64,000 bases of DNA, taken from contig JADJXH010000004.1 in assembly GCA_016715895.1 (NCBI GenBank), positions 496,001 to 560,000 of the forward strand. Reading direction: 5' to 3'. Shown piece after piece: positions 43,063-51,417 of this stretch (positions within the stretch are counted from its first letter, which is position 1; each line of letters begins with the position of its first letter). The position numbers and the translations under genes were made by a program. This stretch comes from Flavobacteriales bacterium (GTDB lineage: Bacteria > Bacteroidota > Bacteroidia > Flavobacteriales_F > PHOS-HE28). The notes beneath the pieces are model-generated. The model ran no database searches, was not told the origin of the DNA, and saw nothing but the letters and a program-made list of their open reading frames with translations.

Positions 43063-44054
43063 GCCGCCGCATCACCGCCGCCGTCACCGCCGTGCATGGC
43101 TGGGTGCCCGACCGGGTGGTGAGCAACCACGACCTGGAGCACATGGTGGACACGAACGATGCGTGGATCACCGAACGTACGGGCATCAAGGAGCGCCGCA
43201 TCATGGACCGCGGCGTGGGCACCTCGGAGGTCGGGGTGCGCAGCGTGCGGGCCCTCTGCGAAAAGCGCGGCATCGACCCCCTGGAGATCGACCTGCTGAT
43301 CTGCGCCACGGTGACCCCCGACCACCAGTTCCCGGCCACGGCGAACATCATCTGCGACCGGATCGGCGCGAAGAACGCCTGGGGCTTCGACCTGATGGCG
43401 GCCTGCAGCGGATTCCTTTACGGCCTGACGGTCGGCGCCCAGTTCATCGAGACCGGCAAATACCGCAAGGTGGTGGTGGTCGGCGCCGACAAGATGAGCA
43501 GCATCATCGACTATCAGGACCGGGCCACCTGCATCATCTTCGGGGATGGCGGCGGCGCGGTGCTGCTGGAGCCCAACGAGGAAGGCCTCGGTGTGCTGGA
43601 CAGCCTGCTGCATGCCGACGGATCGGGCTGCCAGTTCCTGCATCAGAAGGCGGGCGGCTCGGTGAAGCCGGCCACCATCCGAACGGTGGAGGCCCATGAG
43701 CACAACGTGTTCCAGGAGGGCAAGTCGGTGTTCAAGTTCGCCGTCACCAACATGGCCGACGTGAGCGCCCAGGTGATGGAGCGCAACGGGCTGACGGCGG
43801 CGGACGTGACCTGGCTGGTGCCGCACCAGGCCAACCTGCGCATCATCGACGCCACGGCCCGCCGCATGGGCCTGGACGACAGCAAGGTGATGATCAACAT
43901 CGGCCGGTACGGCAACACCACGGCGGGCACGCTGCCCCTGTGCCTGTGGGAGTGGGAGCCCCGGTTGAAGAAGGGTGACAACCTGATCCTCAGCGCCTTC
44001 GGTGGTGGATTCACCTGGGGGGCGGTGTACCTGAAATGGGCCTACGGGGGGTGA
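43059..44054 (+). CDS. fabH: 3-oxoacyl-ACP synthase III
   Basis: The 331-residue condensing enzyme starts fatty-acid synthesis from acyl-CoA and malonyl-ACP. The catalytic triad is C116 (AACSGF), H256 (PHQANLRI) and N286 (YGNTTAG), all in place. Normal length. Coupled to plsX by a four-base overlap; accB follows. Confidence 0.96.
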   Translation: MSRRITAAVTAVHGWVPDRVVSNHDLEHMVDTNDAWITERTGIKERRIMDRGVGTSEVGVRSVRALCEKRGIDPLEIDLLICATVTPDHQFPATANIICDRIGAKNAWGFDLMAACSGFLYGLTVGAQFIETGKYRKVVVVGADKMSSIIDYQDRATCIIFGDGGGAVLLEPNEEGLGVLDSLLHADGSGCQFLHQKAGGSVKPATIRTVEAHEHNVFQEGKSVFKFAVTNMADVSAQVMERNGLTAADVTWLVPHQANLRIIDATARRMGLDDSKVMINIGRYGNTTAGTLPLCLWEWEPRLKKGDNLILSAFGGGFTWGAVYLKWAYGG

Positions 44055-44121
44055 ACCCCGGGACGTGATACATTGGCGGTCCTTTGGCGGACGACCGACC
44101 GCCGGACCGGTTGAACGAACA

Positions 44122-44616
44122 ATGAGCGAACCGATGAACCTAGCGCAGATCCAGGAGCTGATCAAGTTCGTCGCCAAGAGCGGCGTCAGCGAGGTGGAGA
44201 TCGAGCAGAAGGACTTCAAGATCACGATCAAGACCCCGGCGGGCAAGAAGGAGGTGCAGGTGATCGCCGCACCGGCCCCGGCCTATGCACCGCCCGCGCC
44301 CGTGGCGGCGGCACCCGCTGCGGCACCGGCACCGGCCGCACTCGCGGCGCCCGCACCGGCCAAGGAGGAGAGCCGCTACGTGACGGTGAAGGCGCCCATG
44401 ATCGGCACCTTCTACCGCGCACCCGGCCCCGGCAAGCCGGTGTTCGTCAACGTGGGCGACACCATCGAAAAGGGCAAGCCCATCTGCATCATCGAGGCCA
44501 TGAAGCTCTTCAACGAGATCGAGAGCGACGTGAGCGGCAAGATCGTGAAGGTGCTGGTGGACGATGCCAAGCCGGTGGAGTACGACCAGCCGTTGTTCCT
44601 GGTGGATCCGTCTTAG
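44122..44616 (+). CDS. accB: Biotin carboxyl carrier protein of acetyl-CoA carboxylase
   Basis: The 164-residue protein has an N-terminal helix region, an Ala/Pro-rich linker (about 60-88) and the biotinyl domain, with the biotinylated K128 in the motif EAMKLFNEI. ATG 44122 (MSEPMNLAQI) is chosen over 44065. A TACATTGG box lies at 44069-44076. accC should follow directly; here a 101-bp repeat-bounded element separates them. Confidence 0.96.
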   Translation: MSEPMNLAQIQELIKFVAKSGVSEVEIEQKDFKITIKTPAGKKEVQVIAAPAPAYAPPAPVAAAPAAAPAPAALAAPAPAKEESRYVTVKAPMIGTFYRAPGPGKPVFVNVGDTIEKGKPICIIEAMKLFNEIESDVSGKIVKVLVDDAKPVEYDQPLFLVDPS

Positions 44617-44620
44617 TGAG

Positions 44621-44721
44621 CCGCAGAGGCGCAAAGACGCTGAGAAGTCCATATTGCCTGATGGAACCGCCGATGAGCACGCACTGAGGTCAGCATCCCC
44701 CGCGCCTCTGCGCCTCTGCGG
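44621..44721. repeat. 101-bp palindrome-ended element between accB and accC (MITE-like)
   Basis: The ends are inverted repeats: 44621-44640 (CCGCAGAGGCGCAAAGACGC) and the reverse complement of 44702-44721 (CCGCAGAGGCGCAGAGGCGC), 18 of 20 bases identical. The ends consist of eight-base units (GCAGAGGC). The inside (44641-44701) encodes nothing. The same end pattern, with unit GCAGCGGC, bounds the nuclease gene at 54.27-54.73 kb, so this may be a non-autonomous derivative of that element. Confidence 0.85.
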
Positions 44722-44736
44722 CCAATGCCCCCGCTG

Positions 44737-46083
44737 ATGTTCAAGAAGATCCTCATAGCCAACCGCGGCGAGATCGCCCTGCGCGTGATCCGGACCTGCC
44801 GGGAGATGGGCATCCGCACGGTGGCCGTCTACAGCACCTCCGACAAGGAGAGCCTGCACGTGCGCTTCGCCGACGAGGCCGTGTGCATCGGCCCGCCGCC
44901 CAGCAAGGAGAGCTACCTGAACATGCCGCGCATCATCGCCGCGGCCGAGATCACCAACGCAGATGCCATCCACCCCGGCTATGGCTTCCTGAGCGAGAAC
45001 GCCAAGTTCAGCAAGCTGTGCCAGAAGCACGGCATCAAGTTCATCGGCGCCACGCCCGAGCAGATCGAGGCCATGGGCGACAAGGCCACCGCCAAGGCCA
45101 CCATGATCAAGGCTGGTGTTCCGGTGGTGCCCGGCACCGAGGGCCTGGTGACCGACATCGCCGTGGCCAAGAAGGAGGCCAAGCGCATCGGCTACCCGGT
45201 GATCCTGAAGGCCACGGCCGGTGGCGGCGGCAAGGGCATGCGCCTGGTGTGGAAGGAGGAGGAGTTCCAGGAGGCCTTCGAGAAGGCCAGCCAGGAGGCG
45301 GGCGCCGCCTTCGGCAACCCGGGGATGTACATGGAGAAGTACATCCTGGAGCCCCGCCACATCGAGATCCAGATCGCCGGCGACCAGTACGGCACCTTCT
45401 GCCACATGAGCGAGCGCGACTGCTCCATCCAGCGCCGCCACCAGAAGCTCGTGGAGGAGACGCCCAGCCCCTTCATGACCAAGGCGCTGCGCAAGAAGAT
45501 GGGCGAGGCCGCCATCAAGGCCGCCGCCAGCGTGAACTATGAAGGCGTGGGCACCGTGGAGTTCCTGGTGGACAAGGACCGCAACTTCTACTTCATGGAG
45601 ATGAACACGCGGATCCAGGTGGAGCACACCATCACCGAGGAGGTGATCGACTACGACCTGATCCGCGAGCAGATCAAGATCGCGGCCGGCATCCCCATCA
45701 GCGGCCTCAACTACGAGCCCACGCGCCACAGCATCCAGTGCCGCATCAATGCGGAGGACCCCTTCAACAACTTCCGTCCCACGCCCGGCCGGATCACCAG
45801 CTACCACAGCCCCGGCGGCCACGGGGTGCGGGTGGACACCCACGTGTACGCCGGCTACACCATCCCACCGAACTACGACAGCATGATCGGCAAGCTGATC
45901 GTGAGCGCGCAGACGCGGGAGGAGGCCATCACCAAGATGGAACGCGCACTGAGCGAGTACGTGATCGAAGGCGTGCACACCACCATTCCCTTCCACCTGC
46001 AGCTGATGCAGAACGAGAAGTTCCGCGCCGGGGAGTTCACCACGAAATTCCTGGAGGACTTCGAGATCAAGCGGCCGGGCTGA
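44737..46083 (+). CDS. accC: Acetyl-CoA carboxylase biotin carboxylase subunit
   Basis: The 448-residue ATP-grasp enzyme carboxylates biotin on AccB. It has the start MFKKILIANRGEIALRV, the glycine-rich ATP loop TAGGGGKGMRLV, and the active-site region MNTRIQVEHTITEE. An earlier in-frame ATG (44725) would add MPPL, very close to the end of the inserted element; 44737 is the usual family start. Length is normal. Distance from accB is 120 bases because of that element. Confidence 0.96.
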   Translation: MFKKILIANRGEIALRVIRTCREMGIRTVAVYSTSDKESLHVRFADEAVCIGPPPSKESYLNMPRIIAAAEITNADAIHPGYGFLSENAKFSKLCQKHGIKFIGATPEQIEAMGDKATAKATMIKAGVPVVPGTEGLVTDIAVAKKEAKRIGYPVILKATAGGGGKGMRLVWKEEEFQEAFEKASQEAGAAFGNPGMYMEKYILEPRHIEIQIAGDQYGTFCHMSERDCSIQRRHQKLVEETPSPFMTKALRKKMGEAAIKAAASVNYEGVGTVEFLVDKDRNFYFMEMNTRIQVEHTITEEVIDYDLIREQIKIAAGIPISGLNYEPTRHSIQCRINAEDPFNNFRPTPGRITSYHSPGGHGVRVDTHVYAGYTIPPNYDSMIGKLIVSAQTREEAITKMERALSEYVIEGVHTTIPFHLQLMQNEKFRAGEFTTKFLEDFEIKRPG

Positions 46084-46156
46084 AGCCCGAAGGAGCGGCA
46101 TCGTCGGTGCCGGGAACGGCCGTCACCGCCTCGGATGGACGCGCTACTTTCACCGC

Positions 46157-46687
46157 ATGCGGTGGTGGATCCTGCTGATCGCGGCTCACATGTCGGTCGC
46201 GCTGTGTGCGCAGGAAGCGGCAGCGGACCGGGTGGAACCCGCCACCATCACCATCGGACCGGGGCTGGGACTTGATTTCGGCGGCCTGGGCGTGCAGTTG
46301 AGCGGCCGGCCGGTGCCGATGCTGAACCTGCTGCTGGGTGTGGGCTACAACCTGAACGGGGCCGGCATCAACGCCGGGGTGGCCTGGCGCATGCTGCCCC
46401 ACAAGCGGTTCTGCCCCTACCTGGTGGGGCTCTACGGCTACAACGCGGTGATCGCGATCCGCGGCGACGAGGACAACACGCGGACCTATTATGGGCCAAC
46501 GGCCGGGGTGGGCCTGGAGATCCATCCCAAGCGCCGCAGCGGGCACCTGCAGCTCGCGGTGTTCCTGCCCTTCCGCTCGGCGGAGTTCCAGGATGACCTG
46601 GACCGCGTGAAGGCCGATCCGGTGATCGACCTGCGCACCGAACCCCTACCGATCGCCTTCTCCCTGGGCTACCACTTCGGGCTGTGA
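46157..46687 (+). CDS. Small outer-membrane beta-barrel protein
   Basis: The 176-residue product has a signal peptide (LIAAHMSVALCAQ) and alternating amphipathic strands (TITIGPGLGLDFGGLGVQLSGR, LNLLLGVGYNLNGAGINAGVAWRM, GPTAGVGLEIHPKR), ending in SLGYHFGL with a C-terminal hydrophobic residue as in outer-membrane beta-barrels. Function unknown. TACTTTCA lies four bases before ATG 46157. Its 3' end overlaps the convergent GT39-type gene by 42 bases. Confidence 0.72.
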   Translation: MRWWILLIAAHMSVALCAQEAAADRVEPATITIGPGLGLDFGGLGVQLSGRPVPMLNLLLGVGYNLNGAGINAGVAWRMLPHKRFCPYLVGLYGYNAVIAIRGDEDNTRTYYGPTAGVGLEIHPKRRSGHLQLAVFLPFRSAEFQDDLDRVKADPVIDLRTEPLPIAFSLGYHFGL

Positions 46688-48166
46688 GCCGGGCAGGGAC
46701 AGGCGGCGGGCGGTGAGCCCATGTGGCGTGGCCTGCAGCAGCAGGGCCCGCGAAGCGCCCAGGTCGCGGAGCACCTGCATGGCGTCGGCCTCATCGGCCA
46801 CCGGCCGGGTGTTGCGCCGGGCGTACCACTGCAACTGGGGCTCGGAAGGGACCCCCTGCAGGAGCACCACCTCCTCCGGCCGCGCGAGGTGGGCGATCAC
46901 ACGGCCCTGCTCCATCGCCATCGCGTACGGAGCGCCGGTGGCCCGGCCATCGCCGGGGCGGTTGAGCCGGGAGTAGGCGAGAACGCCCAACAGCGCCGTG
47001 GCGGCCAGTGGCCAGATGGCCCGTATCCGGTGTTGTTCGGCAAGGCCCAGCAGCCCCCACGCCGCGGCCGTGCACAGCACGAAGCCGAGCTTGAGCAGCG
47101 CGAACTCGTGGATGGCGTAGCGCGTGAACACCAGCAGGTAGAGCAGGCCCGGAAGCCCGGTGAGCAGCAGCACAGTGCGCAGGGGCCGCCACTGCGGACG
47201 GGTCAGGAAGACCGCGCCACCGAGGAGCAGCAGCAACGGCCCCCAGGCGGTGATCGCGTTGCGGCCCATGTGCTCCAGCCCCTGCCCCACCGTGGCCGAG
47301 GCCTCCCCGGGCATCACTCCGCGCTCCGCGTAGCGGTGGAGGTAGTAGGCCCACAGGTCCTCCGCCCCCACCACGGAGGCGTACAGCCCCAGACAGAGCC
47401 CGGTGACCAGGGCCGCGATGAGCACCAGGGCCAGCGCGGCGCGCATCCATACGGCCGCACCCTCCCGCTTCCACCGCACGAGCAGCAGGCCGGCCATCAC
47501 GGGCACCACGAAGGCCGCCACCCATTCGGTGGCCGCCAGGGTGGCGCCAGCCGCCAGCAGCGGCAGGATGTGTCGACCGGAGGGCCGGTCGGCGCGCCAC
47601 AGCCCCGCGAAGGCATAAAGGCAGCAGGCCCAGGGCAGCTGCGCGGCCATGTCGCTCATGTACACGTTGCCGTGGTACCACAGGGGCGCCGGCATCAGCA
47701 GGTAGAGGGTGGCGGCCGAAATGCCCAGCGCCCAGCGCCGCGGATCCGGTGCCCACATGCGCGCCAGGAAGGCCATGAGCAGCCAGGCGGTGAGGGCGTG
47801 CAGCGCGAGGTTGAAGGCCTGCAGGGCCAGGGGGGACGGCGTGGTGCCGGTGAACGCGAACACCGCCGCCGGGGCCCAGTAGGCCAGCGGCAGGTGCGAT
47901 AGGTAGTAGTAGATGCCGTCCTGTTCCGTGAGCGCGTAGTGCAGACCGATCACCCCGCGATCGCCCGGGTTCGGCCAGGTGACGGCGGGGCAGCCCTGGT
48001 GCTTCAGGAAACCGTCCTGCCGCCACACCTCCTGGACGATGAGCACGAGCGCCGTGCAGAACTCGTGGTTCTTGCTCAGCGGGCGGTCCAACTGCGGAAG
48101 GCGCACCAGCACGCTGAGGAGGACGGCGGCCAGGAAGGCGGGAAGCACCCAGCGTGGGGCCTTCAT
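46646..48166 (-). CDS. GT39/PMT-like membrane glycosyltransferase
   Basis: The 506-residue protein has about 12 membrane helices and a GT-C layout: the first outer loop has QLDRPLSKNHEFCTA, and EQDGIYYYLSHLPLAYW is a PMT-like second loop. Substrate unknown; the sequence is only loosely like the protein at 11.2 kb. ATG 48166 overlaps the stop of the nucleotidyltransferase gene by four bases, so expression is probably coupled to it. The 3' end overlaps the convergent beta-barrel gene. Confidence 0.7.
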   Translation of the reverse strand: MKAPRWVLPAFLAAVLLSVLVRLPQLDRPLSKNHEFCTALVLIVQEVWRQDGFLKHQGCPAVTWPNPGDRGVIGLHYALTEQDGIYYYLSHLPLAYWAPAAVFAFTGTTPSPLALQAFNLALHALTAWLLMAFLARMWAPDPRRWALGISAATLYLLMPAPLWYHGNVYMSDMAAQLPWACCLYAFAGLWRADRPSGRHILPLLAAGATLAATEWVAAFVVPVMAGLLLVRWKREGAAVWMRAALALVLIAALVTGLCLGLYASVVGAEDLWAYYLHRYAERGVMPGEASATVGQGLEHMGRNAITAWGPLLLLLGGAVFLTRPQWRPLRTVLLLTGLPGLLYLLVFTRYAIHEFALLKLGFVLCTAAAWGLLGLAEQHRIRAIWPLAATALLGVLAYSRLNRPGDGRATGAPYAMAMEQGRVIAHLARPEEVVLLQGVPSEPQLQWYARRNTRPVADEADAMQVLRDLGASRALLLQATPHGLTARRLSLPGSQPEVVAQGEGDR

Positions 48167-48651
48167 GCGGGCGGGGCGGGGTCGGTCGGTGCCGCACGCC
48201 GGCGGAGCTCCAGCACGTCCAGCAGGTCCTTGGGGCGCCCGCTCTTCACCTTGCTGGCGATCAGGTCGTCGAGGGCCAGGACGTGGTAGCGGGCGACCGG
48301 AACACCGGCGATCTCGCCGAACACGCAGCGTTCCCACGCCTCACCGAAGCTGCAACCGGGGTTGAACCGGGTGATCAGCTCGATCTCCTGCTCGGGGGAG
48401 ATCTTGATGGTGATGTTCTGCTCGGCATCCAGCACCTTCACCGGCAGTTCCTCCACGCCGTAGCCAAGGGTGTGGAGGACCTTGAGCAGGATGTCGAAGT
48501 TCGCCTTGGACGGTTCGATCCACAGGTCCACGTCGGCCGAGTGGCGCTTGTAGCCGTGGTGGTTCACGGCAGCCCCGCCGACCAGGATGATCCGCAGGCC
48601 GAGGGCGTGGGCCTGGGCCAGGAAGGCGTTCACCTCAGCCTCGAACTTCAT
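48163..48651 (-). CDS. Nucleotidyltransferase domain protein (AbiEii/DUF6036-like)
   Basis: The 162-residue protein has a minimal polymerase-beta-type fold: ILVGGAAVNHHGYKRHSADVDLWIEP, with GG at 25-26 and the metal-binding pair D40/D42. The remainder is helical. Such proteins form type IV or other toxin-antitoxin pairs, or nucleotidylate partners. It follows a 69-residue ORF on the same strand (17-base overlap) and is coupled to the GT39-type gene. Function is not proven. Confidence 0.75.
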   Translation of the reverse strand: MKFEAEVNAFLAQAHALGLRIILVGGAAVNHHGYKRHSADVDLWIEPSKANFDILLKVLHTLGYGVEELPVKVLDAEQNITIKISPEQEIELITRFNPGCSFGEAWERCVFGEIAGVPVARYHVLALDDLIASKVKSGRPKDLLDVLELRRRAAPTDPAPPA

Positions 48652-48844
48652 GCGAGCGCTTCCGGATGATGAAGTTCCCCTTGGCCTCTCCTCGCTCGTG
48701 CTCAGCGGGCGGGTTCCGCTCGATGTCGCGCAGGAAAAGCACCAGACGCTCCCACGGCGTCAGGGCCATGAACTCCCGTTCGCGCCGGGCGTTGCTTTCC
48801 TCCTTGGTCTCGAAGCGGATCTCGGGTCTGCCGGGGACGGCCAT
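48635..48844 (-). CDS. Small protein paired with the nucleotidyltransferase
   Basis: The 69-residue, charged, helical product (RFETKEESNARREREFMALTPWERLVLFLRDIERNP) has no family I recognise. Its overlap with the nucleotidyltransferase gene suggests a two-gene module, with this as a possible partner. TAACTTCG (48857-48850) is five bases upstream of the ATG, inside the dxs-fragment stop codon region, so the promoter may have come from the duplicated dxs end. Confidence 0.55.
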   Translation of the reverse strand: MAVPGRPEIRFETKEESNARREREFMALTPWERLVLFLRDIERNPPAEHERGEAKGNFIIRKRSHEVRG

Positions 48845-48854
48845 GGACCCGAAG

Positions 48855-48950
48855 TTACACGCTCGCCCGCACGCCCTTCTCCCCCAGCATCACCTTCACC
48901 GCCGCGATGAGGGCCTTGTCGTCGAAGCCGAACTCGGCATGGAGCTCGGG
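48855..48950 (-). pseudogene. Duplicated 3' fragment of dxs
   Basis: Read on the minus strand, this stretch encodes a good copy of the Dxs C-terminus (ELHAEFGFDDKALIAAVK, then a stop at 48855-48857). 48868-48950 aligns without gaps to dxs at 49472-49554: 83 bases with seven differences. The real gene adds KGVRVSA at its end, which the copy lacks. No start or upstream domain is present, so it is a remnant. The repeat distance is 604 bases and the MNT gene lies between the copies. Confidence 0.9.
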
Positions 48951-48986
48951 TGGATGTGTGGCCTGGTTCGGCCGGCGGGTCCGAGC

Positions 48987-49283
48987 TCAGGTCGGGATCA
49001 GCACCCGCTGTTGCTCCACCAAGGCCCGGAAGCCCGGGTTGGTGGTCTTCAGGTCGATCACGTCCACGGCCATGGGCAGATCGCTTTCCGCCAGGTCGTC
49101 GCGCAACAAGGCGAGGGTCCGCGGATCGATGGGGGAATCCCCTTCCAAGGCCAGATCGAGGTCGCTGAACGGCCGCGCAGTATCCTTTACCCGCGAACCG
49201 AAAGCCCAGGCCTTTGCGTTTGGCACGTGCGCGCTCAGGATGCTGCGCAGCGATCGCAGATGTTGCGGTTCAAGATCAAGCAT
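48987..49283 (-). CDS. MNT-domain nucleotidyltransferase (MntA-like antitoxin)
   Basis: The 98-residue protein has the MNT fold with GSR (29-31), the metal pair D41/D43 (SDLDLAL) and a third acidic residue D74 (VDVID). In HEPN-MNT systems the MNT protein adds AMP to the HEPN toxin. Here no full HEPN gene is found; the upstream ORF contains only what looks like the end of one. The ATG overlaps that ORF's stop by eight bases. It lies inside the segment flanked by the two dxs 3' ends. Confidence 0.82.
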   Translation of the reverse strand: MLDLEPQHLRSLRSILSAHVPNAKAWAFGSRVKDTARPFSDLDLALEGDSPIDPRTLALLRDDLAESDLPMAVDVIDLKTTNPGFRALVEQQRVLIPT

Positions 49284-49437
49284 GTCGCTGCTTCAATTCG
49301 GCCAGCAGGTGCCGGGCATCCTCGTTGACCTCCTGTGCATGCAACATCACTGCTGAACCGCATCCTACGAAGGCCAACAGCACATGCAGTTGCAGTCTAC
49401 CCGAACAACCTGACCTGTATTTCCAGGAGCAGGCCAT
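49276..49437 (-). pseudogene. Short ORF upstream of MNT gene, probable HEPN remnant
   Basis: A 53-residue open frame ends in ARHLLAELKQRHA, resembling C-terminal helices of HEPN or substrate-binding partners, and overlaps the MNT ATG by eight bases, as in intact HEPN-MNT pairs. The first 30 residues (Cys-rich, then a hydrophobic stretch) do not look like HEPN. Most likely a truncated toxin whose upstream part was lost when the segment was joined to dxs. The HEPN identity is inferred from the tail and position. Confidence 0.4.
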
Positions 49438-49446
49438 CACCTAGGG

Positions 49447-51393
49447 TTACGCGCTCACCCGCACCCCCTTCCGCACGCCCTTCTCCCCCACCATCTCCTT
49501 CACCGCCGCGATGAGCGCCTTGTCGTCGAAGCCGCATTCGGCGTAGAGCTCGGGCTGGGTGCCGTGCTCGATCCAGCGGTCGGGGATGCCCAGCCGCTTC
49601 ACGTGGGCGTGGTAGCCGTGGTCGGCCATGAACTCCAGCACGGCACTGCCCATGCCGCCCTGGATGGCGTGGTCCTCGATGGTGACCACCTGCTTGAACT
49701 TGGCGAAGACCTCGTGCAGCAACAGCTCGTCCAGCGGCTTCACGAAGCGCATGTCGTAATGGGCCACGCTATAGCCTTCGGCTTCAAGCGCATCGATGCC
49801 CTTGGCGGCGATGTTGCCGATGTGGCCGATGGAGAGCACGGCGATGTCGGTCCCGGAACGCAGCTTCCGCCCGGTGCCCACCTTGATGGCCTTGAAGGGC
49901 GTCTTCCACTCGGTCATCACCCCCTCGCCGCGCGGGTAGCGGATGCTGAAGGGGCCCTGGTCTGGCAGCTGGGCGGTGTACATCAGGTCGCGCAGCTCCT
50001 CCTCGTTCATCGGGGCGCTCACCACCATGTTGGGGATGCAGCGGAAATAGGCCAGGTCGAAGTTGCCGTGGTGCGTGGGGCCGTCGGCACCCGCCAGACC
50101 GCCGCGATCCAGGCAGAACACCACGTTGAGCTTCTGGAGCGCCACATCGTGCACCACCTGGTCGTAGGCGCGCTGCATGAAGGAACTGTAGATGTTGCAG
50201 AAGGGCACCATCCCCTGTGTGGCCATGCCGGCGCTGAAGGTGACCGCATGCTGCTCGGCGATGCCCACGTCGAAGGCGCGGTCGGGCATGGCCTTCATCA
50301 TGATGTTGAGCGAGCAGCCCGTGGGCATGGCGGGCGTCACGCCCACGATCCTCGGGTTCTTTTCGGCCAGCTCCACGATTGTGTGGCCGAAGACATCCTG
50401 GTACTTGGGCGGCTGGGGGCTCTTGGGCACCACCTTGATGATCTCGCCGGTCTCCTTGTTGAAGAGCCCGGGCGCGTGCCACACGGTGGCGTTGCCGGCC
50501 TCGGCGGGCGCGTAGCCCTTGCCCTTCACGGTGATGGTGTGCAGGATCTTGGGGCCGGGGATGTCCTTCAGGTCGCGCATCACCTTCACCAGCCGCTCCA
50601 CATCGTGGCCGTCCACCGGGCCGAAGTAGCGGAAGTTGAGGCTCTCGAACAGGTTGCTCTGCTTGAGCAGGGCGCTCTTCACGGCGTTCTCCACCTTCTG
50701 CACGATGGCCTGGGCGTTGGGCCCGAACTTGCTGATGCGGCCCAGCAGGTTCCACACCTCGTCCTTCACCTTGTTGTAGGTGTGGCTGGTGGCGATGTCG
50801 GTGAGGTACTCCTTGAGCGCACCGACGTTGGGGTCGATGCTCATGCAATTGTCGTTGAGCACCACGAGCATGTCGGTGCCGGCGCCGCCCGCATGGTTCA
50901 GCGCCTCGAAGGCCTGGCCGGCGGTCATGGCGCCGTCGCCGATCACGGCCACCACCTGGCGGTCCTGCTCGCCCTTGAGCCTGCTGGCCACGGCCATGCC
51001 CAGCGCACCACCGATGCTGGTGCTGCTGTGGCCCACGCCGAAGGTGTCGTACGGGCTCTCGCTGCGCTTGGGGAAGCCGCTGAGGCCCTTGTGGATGCGG
51101 TTGGTGTGGAACACCTTGCGCCGGCCGGTGAGGATCTTGTGTCCGTAGGCCTGGTGCCCCACGTCCCACACCAGCTGGTCGTAGGGCGTGTTGAACACGT
51201 AGTGCAGGGCCACGGTGAGCTCCACCACGCCCAGGCTGGCGCCGAAGTGGCCGCCCTTGACGCTCACCACGTCGATGATGAATCGGCGCAGCTCATCGCA
51301 CACCTGCTCCAGCTGGGGCTCGGACAGGGTGCGCAGGTCGGCCGGGAGCTCGATGCGCTCGAGCAGGGGGTAGGTGCCGGGGGGCTGTTCCAC
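49447..51393 (-). CDS. dxs: 1-deoxy-D-xylulose-5-phosphate synthase
   Basis: The 648-residue thiamine-diphosphate enzyme makes DXP from pyruvate and glyceraldehyde 3-phosphate. It has GGHFGASLGVVELTVALHYVF, the GDG thiamine motif VIGDGAMTAGQAFEALN, the transketolase motif EQHAVTFSAGMATQG and the C-terminal domain. No ATG lies between the promoter box (TACCTTTG, 51425-51418) and the conserved GTYPLL; GTG 51393 is the best start. Its last 83 bp are duplicated downstream. Confidence 0.95.
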   Translation of the reverse strand: MEQPPGTYPLLERIELPADLRTLSEPQLEQVCDELRRFIIDVVSVKGGHFGASLGVVELTVALHYVFNTPYDQLVWDVGHQAYGHKILTGRRKVFHTNRIHKGLSGFPKRSESPYDTFGVGHSSTSIGGALGMAVASRLKGEQDRQVVAVIGDGAMTAGQAFEALNHAGGAGTDMLVVLNDNCMSIDPNVGALKEYLTDIATSHTYNKVKDEVWNLLGRISKFGPNAQAIVQKVENAVKSALLKQSNLFESLNFRYFGPVDGHDVERLVKVMRDLKDIPGPKILHTITVKGKGYAPAEAGNATVWHAPGLFNKETGEIIKVVPKSPQPPKYQDVFGHTIVELAEKNPRIVGVTPAMPTGCSLNIMMKAMPDRAFDVGIAEQHAVTFSAGMATQGMVPFCNIYSSFMQRAYDQVVHDVALQKLNVVFCLDRGGLAGADGPTHHGNFDLAYFRCIPNMVVSAPMNEEELRDLMYTAQLPDQGPFSIRYPRGEGVMTEWKTPFKAIKVGTGRKLRSGTDIAVLSIGHIGNIAAKGIDALEAEGYSVAHYDMRFVKPLDELLLHEVFAKFKQVVTIEDHAIQGGMGSAVLEFMADHGYHAHVKRLGIPDRWIEHGTQPELYAECGFDDKALIAAVKEMVGEKGVRKGVRVSA

Positions 51394-51417
51394 GCGGTGG
51401 GGGCGATGGGTGAACAA

